Origin: Bacteroides sp. M10
Lineage (GTDB): Bacteria; Bacteroidota; Bacteroidia; Bacteroidales; Bacteroidaceae
Length of the DNA stretch: 64,000 nucleotides
Assembly: GCF_014334015.1 (NCBI RefSeq)
Contig: NZ_CP060488.1
Location: 5,786,501 to 5,850,500 of the forward strand
Reading direction: 5' to 3'
Numbering within the stretch: position 1 is the first letter of the stretch; each line of letters begins with the position of its first letter. The notes below the pieces were generated by a model. It was not told the DNA's origin. It ran no database searches and worked only from the letters and a program-made list of their open reading frames with translations. Position numbers and translations under genes: made by a program. Below, piece after piece: positions 17,540 to 25,005 of this stretch.

Positions 17540-18481
17540 TTACTTATTTTCTGTTGTTTCCAGATTTCCACCCTCTACAGGTTTTCCCCACGGGTTGATG
17601 TCGAATGTTCCAGTCTGTACGCCATCACGTCCTACTGCCAAAGCCAGTGTATATTGGGTTTTAGTTGCAAATTCTTGCAAATCGGCTGTGTAGCTGAATG
17701 TCTTCTCTTCGGTGTCTACCGTTGCCGCAATTGTCACTGTAATAGCGACAGTTTGCGGCACGAGGATAGCTTCGGCTGTTTTTACTATTGGGGCTGTTCC
17801 GTCTTGCAGATACATCACAATATCTACGGCATCGCCACTCAATCCGCCAGTCACCAATGCACCTGTGGATAAGTTGAATTTGTGTGTAGTCTGCATACCG
17901 CTTACGGTCACATTTTTGATAACAACAGTTTTTCCGTTTAACTCTGAACCATGAGTAAACGAAATCAGTAATTTAGAGAAGATGTGTTCCATTGGCAAAG
18001 AGATACCATCGGTTGATGGAGTTACTGCATCCTTTTTATAATAAAGAAAATCGGATGTGGCTACCGCTAAGCCGTCTGTGGTGCTTTGGTTAGCTTGTAC
18101 GCTGACGGACAGTTCTGCTTTGTCTGTAAGTTCGTCGTTCTTTGTACCGTTGTACGGAGTGTAGGCTACAACACTTACAGTCTGCGTTGCATTTTGCCAC
18201 ATCATAGTTCCATCGGTTGTAGTCCACTGATTATTGGCATAAGTCATTTTGTAGTTCTTATACGTGTAAGCAGGATTGCTGGGATTAGTGATGTATAAAC
18301 CTATCACCGTAGGCAAATTGTCATCGGCATATCCGGCACGGGTCGTCAGGTCATTTACTCCGGCATTGATTACAATCGGGGTATCTTTCAACGTATCCAC
18401 TACGGGATCGTTGTCGTTGTTGCTACAAGCTGACAATGCCATTGTAGCCAGTGCGGTACAAATAAAAATGTTCTTCTTCAT
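17540..18481 (-). CDS. Fimbrillin-family lipoprotein, probable structural pilin
   Basis: 313 residues. Signal with lipobox ATMALSAC, then a Mfa-like/FimA fold: IVINAGVNDLTTRAGY near the N terminus, VSVVAYTPYNG, MEHIFSKLLISFTHG. Such subunits are exported as lipoproteins and, in the best-known family members, polymerise after proteolytic trimming in the outer membrane. It lies between the anchor-type gene and the larger lectin-domain fimbrillin in a four-gene operon. Which of the two fimbrillins is the main shaft is not decided by sequence alone. Confidence 0.8.
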   Translation of the reverse strand: MKKNIFICTALATMALSACSNNDNDPVVDTLKDTPIVINAGVNDLTTRAGYADDNLPTVIGLYITNPSNPAYTYKNYKMTYANNQWTTTDGTMMWQNATQTVSVVAYTPYNGTKNDELTDKAELSVSVQANQSTTDGLAVATSDFLYYKKDAVTPSTDGISLPMEHIFSKLLISFTHGSELNGKTVVIKNVTVSGMQTTHKFNLSTGALVTGGLSGDAVDIVMYLQDGTAPIVKTAEAILVPQTVAITVTIAATVDTEEKTFSYTADLQEFATKTQYTLALAVGRDGVQTGTFDINPWGKPVEGGNLETTENK

Positions 18482-18519
18482 ACTTTTTGTTTTTTAAAAG
18501 ATTTTATAATGTCGTTTTG

Positions 18520-19395
18520 TTATTCCACAGCTTCTCCGCTACCCATAGAATCGTCTACCCAATCGGGAATACTTGTAATATCTACGATGACTTTATCTTT
18601 CAAGGTATCATATTCCACTTCGGGGGCATACGATCCACCGTTCTGCATAATAGGAACTATGACTTCTACTTCTGTTGATTTGCCATCATTAAAAGTAAAA
18701 ATGAAGCGTATGTGCGTTTTTGTTTCTTCCACAGCACGCATAGAGGTAGGTTCTACAACGGGCATCACACGCAGCAAGGGGAAATTCACATCGCCATTCA
18801 CAGGTACTTGTTTCCCCATATCCACTTGTGCCGTTTCTTCGGTCAGTCTGCCCGTTGCCGGATAGAAGCCCTTGGCGCAGTTCAACACTTCGGCTTCAAC
18901 TGATACTACTTCGGTAGGTACGTTGCGGATAGAAAATTGCAGTTCGGCAAGCGCACGGTTCATCTTGACCACTGCCTGTGTAATGCCATTTTCTTTTATA
19001 TTAACCGCTTGAATGCCATAATGCGCATGGGAGGGTGAAGCCTTTGCATCGGTGAGTAATACCAAAAGCTCATCCATTTTGGTAGTACCGATTGTAGTTG
19101 AATAACTAAACGGGGCGGTGAAGTTGGTTCCTGTCACTACCGTATGTTTTCCTACCACCAATGGCAATAGATTTCTTGCCATTGCAGCAGCTGACTCGAA
19201 ACTGTATTCATTTTCCAGTACATCGTTGGAGTTGAATATCCACAATTGTATATCGTCGATGGCATCATCATTGGGCATTACGAATGAAACGGCTAATCCC
19301 TGTCTTTCTCCATGACTATCTTTACTGCAAGATACCAGAGCTAGGATAGCTATACATGTCAGCCAAAGTGCTGTCTTACTTGTTATCTGTTTCAT
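18520..19395 (-). CDS. FimB/Mfa2-type fimbrial anchor lipoprotein
   Basis: 291 residues. Signal with lipobox AILALVSC (Cys near residue 23), then a domain matching the FimB/Mfa2 layout: DDIQLWIFNSNDVLENEYSF near residue 45 and VVKMNRALAELQFSIRNVP in the middle. These proteins anchor and cap the base of type V-like fimbriae on the outer membrane. It follows the OmpA-type gene by 6 nt and precedes the pilins, the usual gene order for an anchor. Confidence 0.75.
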   Translation of the reverse strand: MKQITSKTALWLTCIAILALVSCSKDSHGERQGLAVSFVMPNDDAIDDIQLWIFNSNDVLENEYSFESAAAMARNLLPLVVGKHTVVTGTNFTAPFSYSTTIGTTKMDELLVLLTDAKASPSHAHYGIQAVNIKENGITQAVVKMNRALAELQFSIRNVPTEVVSVEAEVLNCAKGFYPATGRLTEETAQVDMGKQVPVNGDVNFPLLRVMPVVEPTSMRAVEETKTHIRFIFTFNDGKSTEVEVIVPIMQNGGSYAPEVEYDTLKDKVIVDITSIPDWVDDSMGSGEAVE

Positions 19396-19401
19396 AGTTC
19401 T

Positions 19402-20661
19402 TTAATTTTCGATGATTAATAATCTGATTTCTGCACGGCGTGCCTTATTATCATCGGCAGCTTGTGTGTCCACTCCTTTACTCTCGGTAGAGATACGTTC
19501 TGCCGCTATACCTTTATTAATAAGGTAGCGTTTCACGGTTTCGGCACGACGAGCAGAAATGGTTTCATTCCGTGCTTCTATTCCCGTTTTGTCCGCCCAA
19601 CCTACAAGAGTGATTTGTGTTTCGGGGTGTTCGGCAAGGGCTTTGAGCAGTTCTACGGTTGTTTTGTATTCACTTTCTTCGATGTATTCGCATTGATTAC
19701 GAGAGAAATAGATGGCGGTTTCGTAAACCACCTTTTCCGTCGGCTGATTGGCTACCTGTTTGGGCTGTGGTACTTCAATCTTTGCTTCTGTTTTCGGTTG
19801 TGGAGCTTCATCATAAACGGCAGGTTGTTCGGATTGGGCTACTTCCGTAGGCTGGAGAGCTACAGTTATAACTGCTACAGATTTTTGCTTCTTGTTCTTA
19901 CCACTTCTGCCCAAAGCGAAAGTTACTTTCACGCCTGTGTCCCAAGTGTAATTGATCTTGTGATCTACCTGCGGCATTGCGTCAATGCCTTTACCCGTTA
20001 GGTAAGTCATTCCGGTATAAAGACGCAAGTTTACCCGTGGGCTAACTTGATAACCTACCCCCAAATCACCACCTACACCGAAGTGTGTTTGTGCGTCGCC
20101 TTTCAACACTTCATTCTCACCTTCGGTAGCCTTGACGGTAGCTTTCGAGGCAACACCATATACGGCAGGCGATAGCAAGAACGACCATCGGCTTTCGGAA
20201 TGGAACATCTTCACAAAGTCGATATTCAGGCGCAAATCAAGTTCGTAGAGATTGACTGTTGAGAAAATGTCGCCATAGCGGTAATTTTTCACTCCGGTAA
20301 GGGGAGCATAGTAACGGTTGCCATCGGCAAAGTAGAGGTCTTTACAGCAATCGTAAGCACCAAGCCCCAGATGAGAGTAATGCAAATCGGCTTCTGTAGA
20401 TAAAAAGCTATTGATGCGGTAGCCGCTTAACAAGCCGAAACCATACCCTACACGAGTTTTATCTGTACCAAAAGAACAAAATGTGCCACGTCCGAAAGAG
20501 ATTCCGGCATCAGCACCGATGTACCATTTAGAAGATGGAAAAAGTTGATTACTACTTATTTGAGCAGATATTGGCACTGATAATGCCATACAAAAGAGCG
20601 AAAGAAGGAATGTAAATCCTAATTGGATTTGTCTGCCTAGTAAAACTGTTCTTTTTATCAT
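19402..20661 (-). CDS. OmpA-family protein opening the fimbrial operon
   Basis: 419 residues. A signal peptide (LLSLFCMALSVPISAQ) is followed by a beta-barrel region (GADAGISFGRGTFCSF, GLLSGYRINSFLSTEADLHYS) of the DUF3575-like type, a Gln/Pro/Glu-rich linker at roughly residues 265-305 and an OmpA domain (ETQITLVGWADKTGIEARNE, RISTESKGVD). It probably ties the fimbrial base to outer membrane and peptidoglycan. First gene of the operon: its ATG is 53 nt from the inner repeat of the invertible promoter, so all four fimbrial genes should switch together. Confidence 0.78.
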   Translation of the reverse strand: MIKRTVLLGRQIQLGFTFLLSLFCMALSVPISAQISSNQLFPSSKWYIGADAGISFGRGTFCSFGTDKTRVGYGFGLLSGYRINSFLSTEADLHYSHLGLGAYDCCKDLYFADGNRYYAPLTGVKNYRYGDIFSTVNLYELDLRLNIDFVKMFHSESRWSFLLSPAVYGVASKATVKATEGENEVLKGDAQTHFGVGGDLGVGYQVSPRVNLRLYTGMTYLTGKGIDAMPQVDHKINYTWDTGVKVTFALGRSGKNKKQKSVAVITVALQPTEVAQSEQPAVYDEAPQPKTEAKIEVPQPKQVANQPTEKVVYETAIYFSRNQCEYIEESEYKTTVELLKALAEHPETQITLVGWADKTGIEARNETISARRAETVKRYLINKGIAAERISTESKGVDTQAADDNKARRAEIRLLIIEN

Positions 20662-20713
20662 TATATATAAATGTTAGTTTGTTGATTGTGTGCTATTTAT
20701 CAAAAAATAATTC

Positions 20714-20902
20714 GCTAATTAAGGGATGCCTTAATATGTGATATTTTTGGCATCAAAAACGAAAAAATCCCCCCTGTTTCGTTAATAAGTCAAAGTAATC
20801 CATTATATTTGCAAATCAAGAGAATAAAACGTTTTTGTTAATTTTGAGGGGGAAATTTATTAACAGGTGTAAAAACACATATTAAGGCATCCCTTAATTA
20901 GC
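20714..20902. promoter_or_regulatory. Invertible promoter segment with 27-bp perfect inverted repeats
   Basis: GCTAATTAAGGGATGCCTTA and the following ATATGTG (20714-20740) recur exactly inverted at 20876-20902, enclosing 135 bp. The segment holds one perfect -7 box, TATATTTGC at 20804-20812, on the plus strand, centred exactly on the segment midpoint (20808). In this assembly it points toward the invertase and away from the fimbrial operon, so the operon should be off. After inversion the same box would point left and start transcripts about 136 nt before the first fimbrial gene. The adjacent serine invertase is the obvious enzyme. Confidence 0.88.
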
Positions 20903-21061
20903 AACAAGCGTAATTCCCTCAAAATCCCAGTTTTATCTTCTCTTTCCTCTCTTCTTCACATTAAGTAAATTCTTAAACATTTAACTGCAAACAGATGAGC
21001 TTTTTAATTCACTTTTCGGTTTTAATTAATCAACTATTTATCAATTAAAACCAGTAAAATT

Positions 21062-21673
21062 ATGATTATTGCTTATTTGAGGGTTAGTACAGGTCGTCAG
21101 CACCTCGAAAATCAGGAAAGAGAAATCAAACATTATGCAAAGTCCAAGAATCTGATTATTGATCGTTGGGTGACAGAAATTGTCAGCGGCAAAACAGAGC
21201 GAAAAAATCGCTTGTTAGGTTCTACTGTGCGTAAACTTAAAAAAGGAGATATACTGATTGTTACAGAACTATCCCGCCTCTCGCGCTCACTACACGAGAT
21301 TATGGAAATTATGAAATTGTGTATTGATTCAAGCGTCACAGTACATAGCACGAAAGATGGCTATGTTTTTGATGACAGCATTAACAGTAAGGTATTGAGC
21401 TTTGCTTTTGGACTTGCCGCCGAGATTGAGCATAAGCTAAACTCGCAACGTACCCGTGAGGCAATGGCACTTCGTAAAGCTCAAGGCAAGCACATGGGGC
21501 GTAAAAAAGGCAGCAGTCCGAAAATGGAATATCTAAAAGCCCACAAACTGGAGATTTCAGAAAAATTAAAAGCAGGGGTAAGTATCAAACATATCTATCA
21601 AGAATATGGAATTGCCCATGAGACATTCAGGCAATTCAGAAAGAAATATTTGTCAGATACTGATAAAGCATAA
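21062..21673 (+). CDS. Mpi-type serine DNA invertase
   Basis: 203-residue small serine recombinase. The N-terminal resolvase domain has the catalytic Ser9 in AYLRVST, the usual LSRLSRS segment with active-site arginines, and ends with a helix-turn-helix (ISEKLKAGVSIKHIYQEYGIAHET, in short). This is the size and layout of Mpi/Hin family invertases, which flip short segments between inverted repeats. It lies 160 bp from the right repeat of the invertible promoter; in the present orientation that promoter could also drive this gene. Confidence 0.9.
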   Translation: MIIAYLRVSTGRQHLENQEREIKHYAKSKNLIIDRWVTEIVSGKTERKNRLLGSTVRKLKKGDILIVTELSRLSRSLHEIMEIMKLCIDSSVTVHSTKDGYVFDDSINSKVLSFAFGLAAEIEHKLNSQRTREAMALRKAQGKHMGRKKGSSPKMEYLKAHKLEISEKLKAGVSIKHIYQEYGIAHETFRQFRKKYLSDTDKA

Positions 21674-22108
21674 AACAACAAACTCGCACAATAAAACAAG
21701 CATCACCATGGACTTATCAGGCTATTTAAACAACTTCATTAATAAATATAGTTAAATATTTTCCGCTAATATCCACCCAATATTTATTACACGCTATTTA
21801 TATCTATACGCGCAAAACTAGAATGTAAGCAAAAAGTTATTTTTGATTACATATCCATATCATGAGCTAAATATATCACTTTGAAATTTTCGAATATTAA
21901 GCATAGCTTTGCCACGTGGATTTTAAGGAACGGCCCGTTGGTTTTAAACCAAAATCAGCGGATATAACCAAATGAATTTCAACTTCTTACAAAATCGTAT
22001 TTCCGTCCCCGCAAACCATGGGATTTTATTCAACAAGCGAGACGGAAAATGCTGTTAAAGGCAGCATTCGGTATATCATAAATTTAAACATTAAAAAAAG
22101 ACATTTCC
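21674..22108 (+). promoter_or_regulatory. Long leader with a consensus promoter
   Basis: A 435-bp gap without a gene. TTTG at 21880-21883, 20 nt, then TAGCTTTGC at 21904-21912 is a full-consensus Bacteroides promoter. The start near 21919 leaves a leader of about 190 nt before the ATG at 22109; it contains the palindrome TTGGTTTTAAACCAA. No riboswitch class is recognised. Confidence 0.55.
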
Positions 22109-22600
22109 ATGGTTACAGTTACGTTTGCCATTAAGCCTTATTTGGCTAGGTACATGTATGTTCAGTACGGACAAAGTTTAGAAATTCAATCTCAAAGTAA
22201 TTCATCTTCAAAACTCCCTATCCCGATTCATCTCACCCACTTCACACTCATCTACCACTTCTTACAACAGTTATCAACCCCTCATCCGCAAGGTGTCTCT
22301 TGGAGGGAAAGTGGAAATATCTGCTTCGTTCTCCCCCAACCCAGAAACGGAAAGAACCCAGAAGTATATAACTACTTTGGGCAGGACAGCATCTATATTA
22401 TAGAAAAGGAGATCGAAGTGGAAATGAGAGTGGCGCTCTATTCGTTTTTGCTGGAAAATAAATTCAAGAATGGGATTATGTATAAAAGATCGATGGAGTT
22501 ATTCGTTATACATTATAATATGGTGGAGTTGGTAGAAGAGGAAAGCTTGATGAGAGCATTTCAGAGATGGAGGAAAATTACGAAAGAGAATACTAAGTAA
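22109..22600 (+). CDS. Hypothetical protein
   Basis: 163 residues, MVTVTFAIKPYLARYMYVQYG at the start, then a Ser-rich stretch (SQSNSSSKLPIP), an aromatic and charged middle and a helical, basic C-terminal part (FQRWRKITKENTK). No signal peptide, membrane segment or known motif. It is served by its own consensus promoter with a long leader and closed by a hairpin, so expression looks real. It lies beside a phase-variation invertase, but nothing links their functions. Confidence 0.5.
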   Translation: MVTVTFAIKPYLARYMYVQYGQSLEIQSQSNSSSKLPIPIHLTHFTLIYHFLQQLSTPHPQGVSWRESGNICFVLPQPRNGKNPEVYNYFGQDSIYIIEKEIEVEMRVALYSFLLENKFKNGIMYKRSMELFVIHYNMVELVEEESLMRAFQRWRKITKENTK

Positions 22601-22642
22601 GATTTCTCGTTTTTCTCAATAAGAAAAGTCAATGCTTAAAAT

Positions 22643-22676
22643 TCTGATGGTGCCTCAAAACTGATGCACCATCAGA
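22643..22676. terminator. Terminator hairpin
   Basis: TCTGATGGTGC and GCACCATCAGA form an 11-bp stem with a 12-nt loop, followed by TTCTATTTATT. It separates the convergent genes ending at 22600 and 22761. Confidence 0.65.
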
Positions 22677-22760
22677 TTCTATTTATTCCATTAATAATTT
22701 CCTGCTATGCGTTTGACCAAGTTTTAGTATATAATTCCCAATTATTTTCCTAAAAACCTA

Positions 22761-23105
22761 TCACAATATCGCTGCTATTTTTCGTACTTTGTTAAGCTTT
22801 TCCATAAACTTGTTATCCCGCTTTGCCATCTGCAAATTATAGCATGTTTGCATCCGAAGCAATGGTTCAGCATCTAAATCTAATACGGCCTCTATGAGCA
22901 TAGCATACTCTGTACTTAACGGACGCTTTGCATTCAATATCTCATTTAATACTGTATAAGATACTCCCATTTCTTTAGCCAGTTTCTTTTGAGAGATTCC
23001 TCTAAATTCTATTTCATCCTTTAGTATTTCTCCTGGATGCGTTGGCTCAAAAGGGGTTAAGTTATTAGCTATCATTTTAGGGTCTATGCCATCTATTTTA
23101 ATCAT
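22761..23105 (-). CDS. HigA-family addiction-module antitoxin-like regulator (no toxin gene beside it)
   Basis: 114 residues with PTHPGEILKDEIEFRGISQKK near residue 20, the diagnostic start of HigA/VapI-type XRE regulators, and a helix-turn-helix around LAKEMGVSYTVLNEILNAKRPLS. In complete modules a HigB toxin of about 90-110 residues precedes it. The 160 bp upstream (23106-23264) hold no such frame, so this is an orphan or the toxin has been lost. It may act as a plain regulator. Confidence 0.75.
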   Translation of the reverse strand: MIKIDGIDPKMIANNLTPFEPTHPGEILKDEIEFRGISQKKLAKEMGVSYTVLNEILNAKRPLSTEYAMLIEAVLDLDAEPLLRMQTCYNLQMAKRDNKFMEKLNKVRKIAAIL

Positions 23106-23264
23106 AACTTATTATTTATAATGGTTAGACAATTCAATTATATTACAATGGTAGTTACAATATCACCTTGTATTTCTGTTACTGTAAAGATAATATTTTC
23201 GCCTCAATACATACTCACATATTTGCGAATATTTTCTTTGCAATAAAAATAGCATAGCTTTTCT

Positions 23265-23798
23265 CTATTCCCTTTCAAACTTCACCGTCAGATCTCCCAG
23301 CACACTCAAAGCCTTGATACCATCGCCATCAATGCTACCAATCAGAATCAAGTCACTGCTTTGCGACCATTTTTTATAAAAAATGGCCACATTTCCCCAA
23401 GGCGCATAAATCGTAATATCCCCGGGAGCAGGCGCACATCCCCGTTTCACTCCCTGTATTGACAGTTTAGGTGATGGATAAAATATTTTCTCGGTATTAT
23501 TATAATCGTTGAGTGTCACTTCCAACGGCAAACGGGAAACAAAATCCTGTGCTGCCGCATTGTCAGCCATGGTTGCAGTTATGACACGCTGCCCTACTGT
23601 TATTTTTATTTTCATACTTTCTGTATTAGGTTCTTCATCTCCATTATTTATCTCTGTTCTTCCTGTTTCCAGATACTCTGCATTATCAGGATGCTCGCTA
23701 CATGCTATCCAAACGGAAGCCAGCAAAATGACAAAAGAATATATCAAAAATCGTTTCAGGCTGATTATTGGTAGCCAAATCTTTCTATTTACATTCAT
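23265..23798 (-). CDS. Lipoprotein with a cyclophilin-like domain
   Basis: 177 residues. The N-terminal hydrophobic segment ends in a lipobox (LLASVWIAC, Cys near residue 33), so it should be membrane-anchored outside the cytoplasm. The rest (MKIKITVGQRVITATMADN, AAQDFVSRLPLEVTL, GDITIYAPWGNVAIFYK, LILIGSI) matches the cyclophilin-like fold found in YhcH-like and flavoredoxin-linked bacterial proteins. It lies 43 nt beyond the aldo/keto reductase start region on the same strand, downstream of that gene, and may share its transcript and operator. Confidence 0.7.
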   Translation of the reverse strand: MNVNRKIWLPIISLKRFLIYSFVILLASVWIACSEHPDNAEYLETGRTEINNGDEEPNTESMKIKITVGQRVITATMADNAAAQDFVSRLPLEVTLNDYNNTEKIFYPSPKLSIQGVKRGCAPAPGDITIYAPWGNVAIFYKKWSQSSDLILIGSIDGDGIKALSVLGDLTVKFERE

Positions 23799-23841
23799 AC
23801 TCTTATCTATTTACTTGATTATACAACTATTACTCTGAAGT

Positions 23842-24693
23842 TTAAAAGTCATATTTCCGTGTACACAAATCATACACAAAATCCGGGTCATCAAAGTCAC
23901 CGACAACAGGTTTTCCAGTATCACAAGCAGCGAGTAACTCCATATCTTCATCCGACAATCTAAAATCCAACGAATTGAAATTTTCTTCTATTCGATTTTT
24001 ATGTACTGATTTAGGAATAACGATAATCCCTCGTTGTGTCAACCAGCGTAACTCAACTTGAGCAACAGTCTTATTATATTTTCCAGCCAATGCAGTCAGC
24101 ACTTCATTCCTGAAAAAGTCATGTTGCCCCTCGGCAAAAGGTGACCACGCTTCTATCTTGATCCCTGTCCGGTCTGCATAATCTTTCATAGCTTTCTGCT
24201 GATGGAATAAATGCGTTTCCACCTGATTAATGACCGGAACGATTTCATGATGGACGATCAAGTCTGCCAAATGGGGAATATGAAAGTTACAAACTCCAAT
24301 AGCACGTATGCGCCCCTCATGATACAATTCCTCCATCGCCTTCCATGCACCAAAGACATCACCAAAAGGCATGTGAATAAGATAAATATCCAGATAGTCC
24401 ATATTCAGGCGAGCCAAAGAACGCTCAAAAGCCGACTTAGTCTGTTCGTAGCCCATATCTTTAATCCAGACTTTTGTAGTAATGAAGAAGTCTTTGCGGG
24501 GGACTCCACTCTTTTTTACAGCTCTCCCCACCGCTTCTTCATTAAGATAAACAGCTGCCGTATCAATCAAACGATAGCCAGTAGCTATCGCTTCCGATAC
24601 ACACTGTTCACATTCAGCAGGGTTTTCTACCTGAAAAACACCAAATCCCAGAAAAGGTATTCTTACTCCATTGTTTAACGTTGCATATTCCAT
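23842..24693 (-). CDS. Aldo/keto reductase
   Basis: About 283 residues, cytoplasmic NADPH-dependent carbonyl reductase with the TIM-barrel signature of the AKR superfamily: GYRLIDTAAVYLNEEAVG (Asp and Tyr of the tetrad), ITTKVW (Lys) and YLIHMP (His), then VIPKSVHKNRIEENF for NADPH binding. It resembles 2,5-diketogluconate reductase and methylglyoxal-type reductases. The ATG at 24693 is preferred over that at 24705, since the predicted transcript start is near 24712. A 37-bp operator and -7 box sit directly upstream. Confidence 0.92.
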   Translation of the reverse strand: MEYATLNNGVRIPFLGFGVFQVENPAECEQCVSEAIATGYRLIDTAAVYLNEEAVGRAVKKSGVPRKDFFITTKVWIKDMGYEQTKSAFERSLARLNMDYLDIYLIHMPFGDVFGAWKAMEELYHEGRIRAIGVCNFHIPHLADLIVHHEIVPVINQVETHLFHQQKAMKDYADRTGIKIEAWSPFAEGQHDFFRNEVLTALAGKYNKTVAQVELRWLTQRGIIVIPKSVHKNRIEENFNSLDFRLSDEDMELLAACDTGKPVVGDFDDPDFVYDLCTRKYDF

Positions 24694-24718
24694 AAAATAA
24701 TTCATTTATTTATATACT

Positions 24719-24785
24719 GCAAAGTTCTGGAAAAAGGAGAAGAATCCCTGTAGACAAATTACGGGTATGACACCCCCAATTACTG
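24719..24785 (-). promoter_or_regulatory. 37-bp operator (24749-24785) and -7 box (24719-24727) for the aldo/keto reductase gene
   Basis: On the minus strand CAGTAATTGGGGGTGTC and GTAATTTGTCTACA form the same 21-bp-spaced direct repeat. The -7 element GAACTTTGC begins 21 nt past the site. A plus-strand copy for the divergent gene lies about 100 bp further right. Confidence 0.72.
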
Positions 24786-24889
24786 ATTATTTTATTGCAG
24801 ACTATTCAAAAAGCGTGCCGGTGTTGCACGCCCAATGAATACAGAAGTCAGGCTTTAGCTTAAAGATTAGTCCCCTTATTGAAGGGGAA

Positions 24890-24956
24890 CTGTAATATGG
24901 GTAAATTAATCCGTAATTCATATACAAACAGATTTCAAATCCTGCAGTATCTTTGC
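24890..24956 (+). promoter_or_regulatory. 37-bp operator (24890-24926) and -7 box (24948-24956) for the DXS-like gene
   Basis: On the plus strand CTGTAATATGGG and CCGTAATTCATATACA form the direct repeat; a perfect -7 box TATCTTTGC follows after exactly 21 nt. The ATG of the gene is 80 nt from the site. Confidence 0.75.
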
Positions 24957-25005
24957 AGTGTCATAAAGAAATAAGTAAAAACATTATTTAGAAAAACTGT
25001 TTAAT

